From: JABDLO01 sp041749255
GTDB lineage: Bacteria; Bacteroidota; Bacteroidia; Chitinophagales; Saprospiraceae
NCBI GenBank assembly: GCA_041749255.1
Contig: JBGTBR010000038.1
Location: 1-64,000 of the forward strand
Length of the DNA stretch: 64,000 nt
Direction: 5' to 3'
Below are positions 63,007 through 64,000 of this stretch, in pieces. The translations under genes and the position numbers were made by a program. The notes beneath the pieces are model-generated. The model was not told where the DNA came from, ran no database searches, and saw nothing but the letters and a program-made list of their open reading frames with translations. Each line of letters opens with the position of its first letter. Within the stretch, counting starts at the first letter, position 1.

Positions 63007-64000
63007 TTACATTTTGGGAGTTCTTTTACAGGATAACACGGTGATAATAGACAGATTAATAAAAAAAAGACTACCGATCTTATCCGTTTCTATCAGATCG
63101 TTCATCAACAAAGTAGAGCATATTATGACAAGGCTTACCATAGCAGACCATATCCATACTCTTCTCTCTGCATCCTTAATGTTGAAGGAATTTCTTTGTC
63201 CAATGCTTAATGCCGTAATGATGAGAACAAGAAAAATCAATAACCCAGGTATACCTTGTTCGACACCCATCATAAGATAATAATTATGTATACCTGACTT
63301 TTCCGGATTATGACTTACATAGGTTCTGAACACATTGGAGCCATATTCCTGGTAATGTGAATAAAAAGTGGATGGTCCAAATCCAAAAACCGGTTTTTCT
63401 TTGATCATTTCTATTCCTGCCAACCATCGGTAGACGCGTTCCATAGTAGAGATGTCCTCCAGTTTATAGGTAGCCTGAACTAAATTCTCAAATTTATCGT
63501 GTGTTATTGTCCGATCGAAATCAGGTGCAAAGTCCAGATAACGATTGTTGTGATTTAGCCATATTAAAACCGCTATAAGAGCAATAAATGATCCGGTATA
63601 TATCCATTGAAACAGCCTGAACCGAAATATCCAGTAAGATAAAACTCCTATAATTACGGCAACCATGGCTGCCCTCGTATAGGAAAAATAAATCGCTACC
63701 AACATGATCAACACCCAAATAAACCAAAACCATTTATGTTGAGACCGGTACATCATGGCCCACACAAATGGTAGTAAAGCTGCAATCATAATGGCATAAC
63801 TCACATGATTTCGAAACATAGGATAGACTGTTTCATTTACTTCAGAAAATAAAAAGCCCGTTAACCCTTGTCGTATTAAAATGATAAATATGACTGTTCC
63901 CAGGGACAGTAGTAAAATTTTGAAAAATGTTCTGATACGTTCAGGTTGGTCAAATAAAAATCCAAAGAAAAAGTAAAAAGGAATGATATACCAAATCTTG
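63007..64000 (-). CDS. O-antigen ligase family membrane protein, partial
   Basis: The frame is open to the right edge of the window, so the N-terminal part is missing; at least 330 residues are visible. It contains several membrane helices (MFRNHVSYAIMIAALLPFVWA, FIWVLIMLVAIYFSYTRAAMVAVIIGVLSYW, LIFLVLIITALSI) and the periplasmic loop phrase ERVYRWLAGIEMIKEKPVFGFGPSTFY of the Wzy/O-antigen ligase family. It may join the polysaccharide made by the 9.6-17.5 kb cluster to its carrier, or polymerise another glycan. The link is inference; the two loci are 45 kb apart. Confidence 0.85.
   Translation of the reverse strand, partial: KIWYIIPFYFFFGFLFDQPERIRTFFKILLLSLGTVIFIILIRQGLTGFLFSEVNETVYPMFRNHVSYAIMIAALLPFVWAMMYRSQHKWFWFIWVLIMLVAIYFSYTRAAMVAVIIGVLSYWIFRFRLFQWIYTGSFIALIAVLIWLNHNNRYLDFAPDFDRTITHDKFENLVQATYKLEDISTMERVYRWLAGIEMIKEKPVFGFGPSTFYSHYQEYGSNVFRTYVSHNPEKSGIHNYYLMMGVEQGIPGLLIFLVLIITALSIGQRNSFNIKDAERRVWIWSAMVSLVIICSTLLMNDLIETDKIGSLFFINLSIITVLSCKRTPKM

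Noticed and set aside
62984..63280. 98-codon plus-strand frame at the right edge
   Set aside because: It is antisense to the O-antigen ligase gene, whose membrane topology and family motif are clear.

Overview
The window looks like chromosomal DNA of a free-living Bacteroidota bacterium, probably from the Saprospiria/Chitinophagia side of the phylum. The base composition is AT-rich. Several genes carry the Bacteroidota -7 promoter box TAnnTTTG close to the start codon. Two very large secreted proteins end in type IX secretion (T9SS) sorting domains, and the outer-membrane and lipoprotein types present (PorT-like barrel, DUF2490, M16 and DUF885 lipoproteins) are typical of the phylum. I found no tRNA, rRNA, CRISPR array, complete insertion sequence, integrase or phage gene. 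The species assignment is inference.

Layout. 0-4.3 kb: the 5' part of a secreted M43-like protease, rfbA/rmlA, a small anti-sigma-like gene, then rsmG overlapping a membrane glycosyltransferase. 4.6-9.6 kb: a giant C25 (gingipain/PorU-type) peptidase with a T9SS tail. 9.6-17.5 kb: a surface-polysaccharide cluster with four glycosyltransferases, a FemAB/BioF2-like N-acyltransferase and a polysaccharide deacetylase, split by an 830-bp block of nested minisatellites. 17.8-22 kb: a 1397-residue secreted protein with HYR-like modules, a dockerin-type repeat pair and a cohesin-like module. 22.4-25.2 kb: xylB-xylA. 25.2-31.4 kb: flavin reductase, AI-2E-type permease, UvrD/PcrA helicase and a beta-CASP ribonuclease-like protein. 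31.8-38.4 kb: a MORN-repeat protein, a PqaA-family lipoprotein, outer-membrane proteins and a 654-residue unknown. 39-48 kb: mnmG, an AspA/AstE-like deacylase, unknowns, a DUF4153 membrane protein and an S9 peptidase. 48.5-54.2 kb: small proteins, including an ice-binding-type protein with an IPTL-CTERM tail, a DUF1697 protein, paired small lipoproteins, a dehalogenase-like hydrolase and a methyltransferase. 54.2-64 kb: Gfo/Idh oxidoreductase, DUF885 protein and MFS transporter; a ferredoxin reductase-ferredoxin pair; an M16 peptidase; and a truncated O-antigen ligase.

How the genes fit together. RfbA (dTDP-glucose), the glycosyltransferases, the deacetylase, the acyltransferase and the ligase at the right edge point to synthesis and decoration of a surface polysaccharide. 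XylB-XylA gives xylose catabolism. Fnr-Fd is a compact electron-transfer pair. The T9SS cargo proteins are secreted enzymes or adhesins. The T9SS machinery itself is not in this window.

Most unusual signals. (1) A 163-bp imperfect hairpin element lies just upstream of rfbA; its outer 22-bp stem deviates from perfect pairing only by G.U-compatible changes, and a related half-copy lies at the far end of the polysaccharide cluster. (2) A composite low-complexity repeat family, including expanding (GG/AG)TTTT hexamer arrays, occurs in opposite orientation at two gaps between convergent genes. (3) CCCCAAAGCTTTGGGG palindromes and other REP-like hairpins occur around rfbA and the glycan genes. (4) One polypeptide contains both dockerin-like and cohesin-like modules. 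(5) An ice-binding-type protein has a non-T9SS IPTL-CTERM tail in a genome that also uses T9SS. (6) TAnnTTTG boxes sit 3-7 nt before several start codons, suggesting leaderless or nearly leaderless mRNAs. I see no clearly new defence or mobile system; the repeat and hairpin families are the best candidates for undescribed elements.
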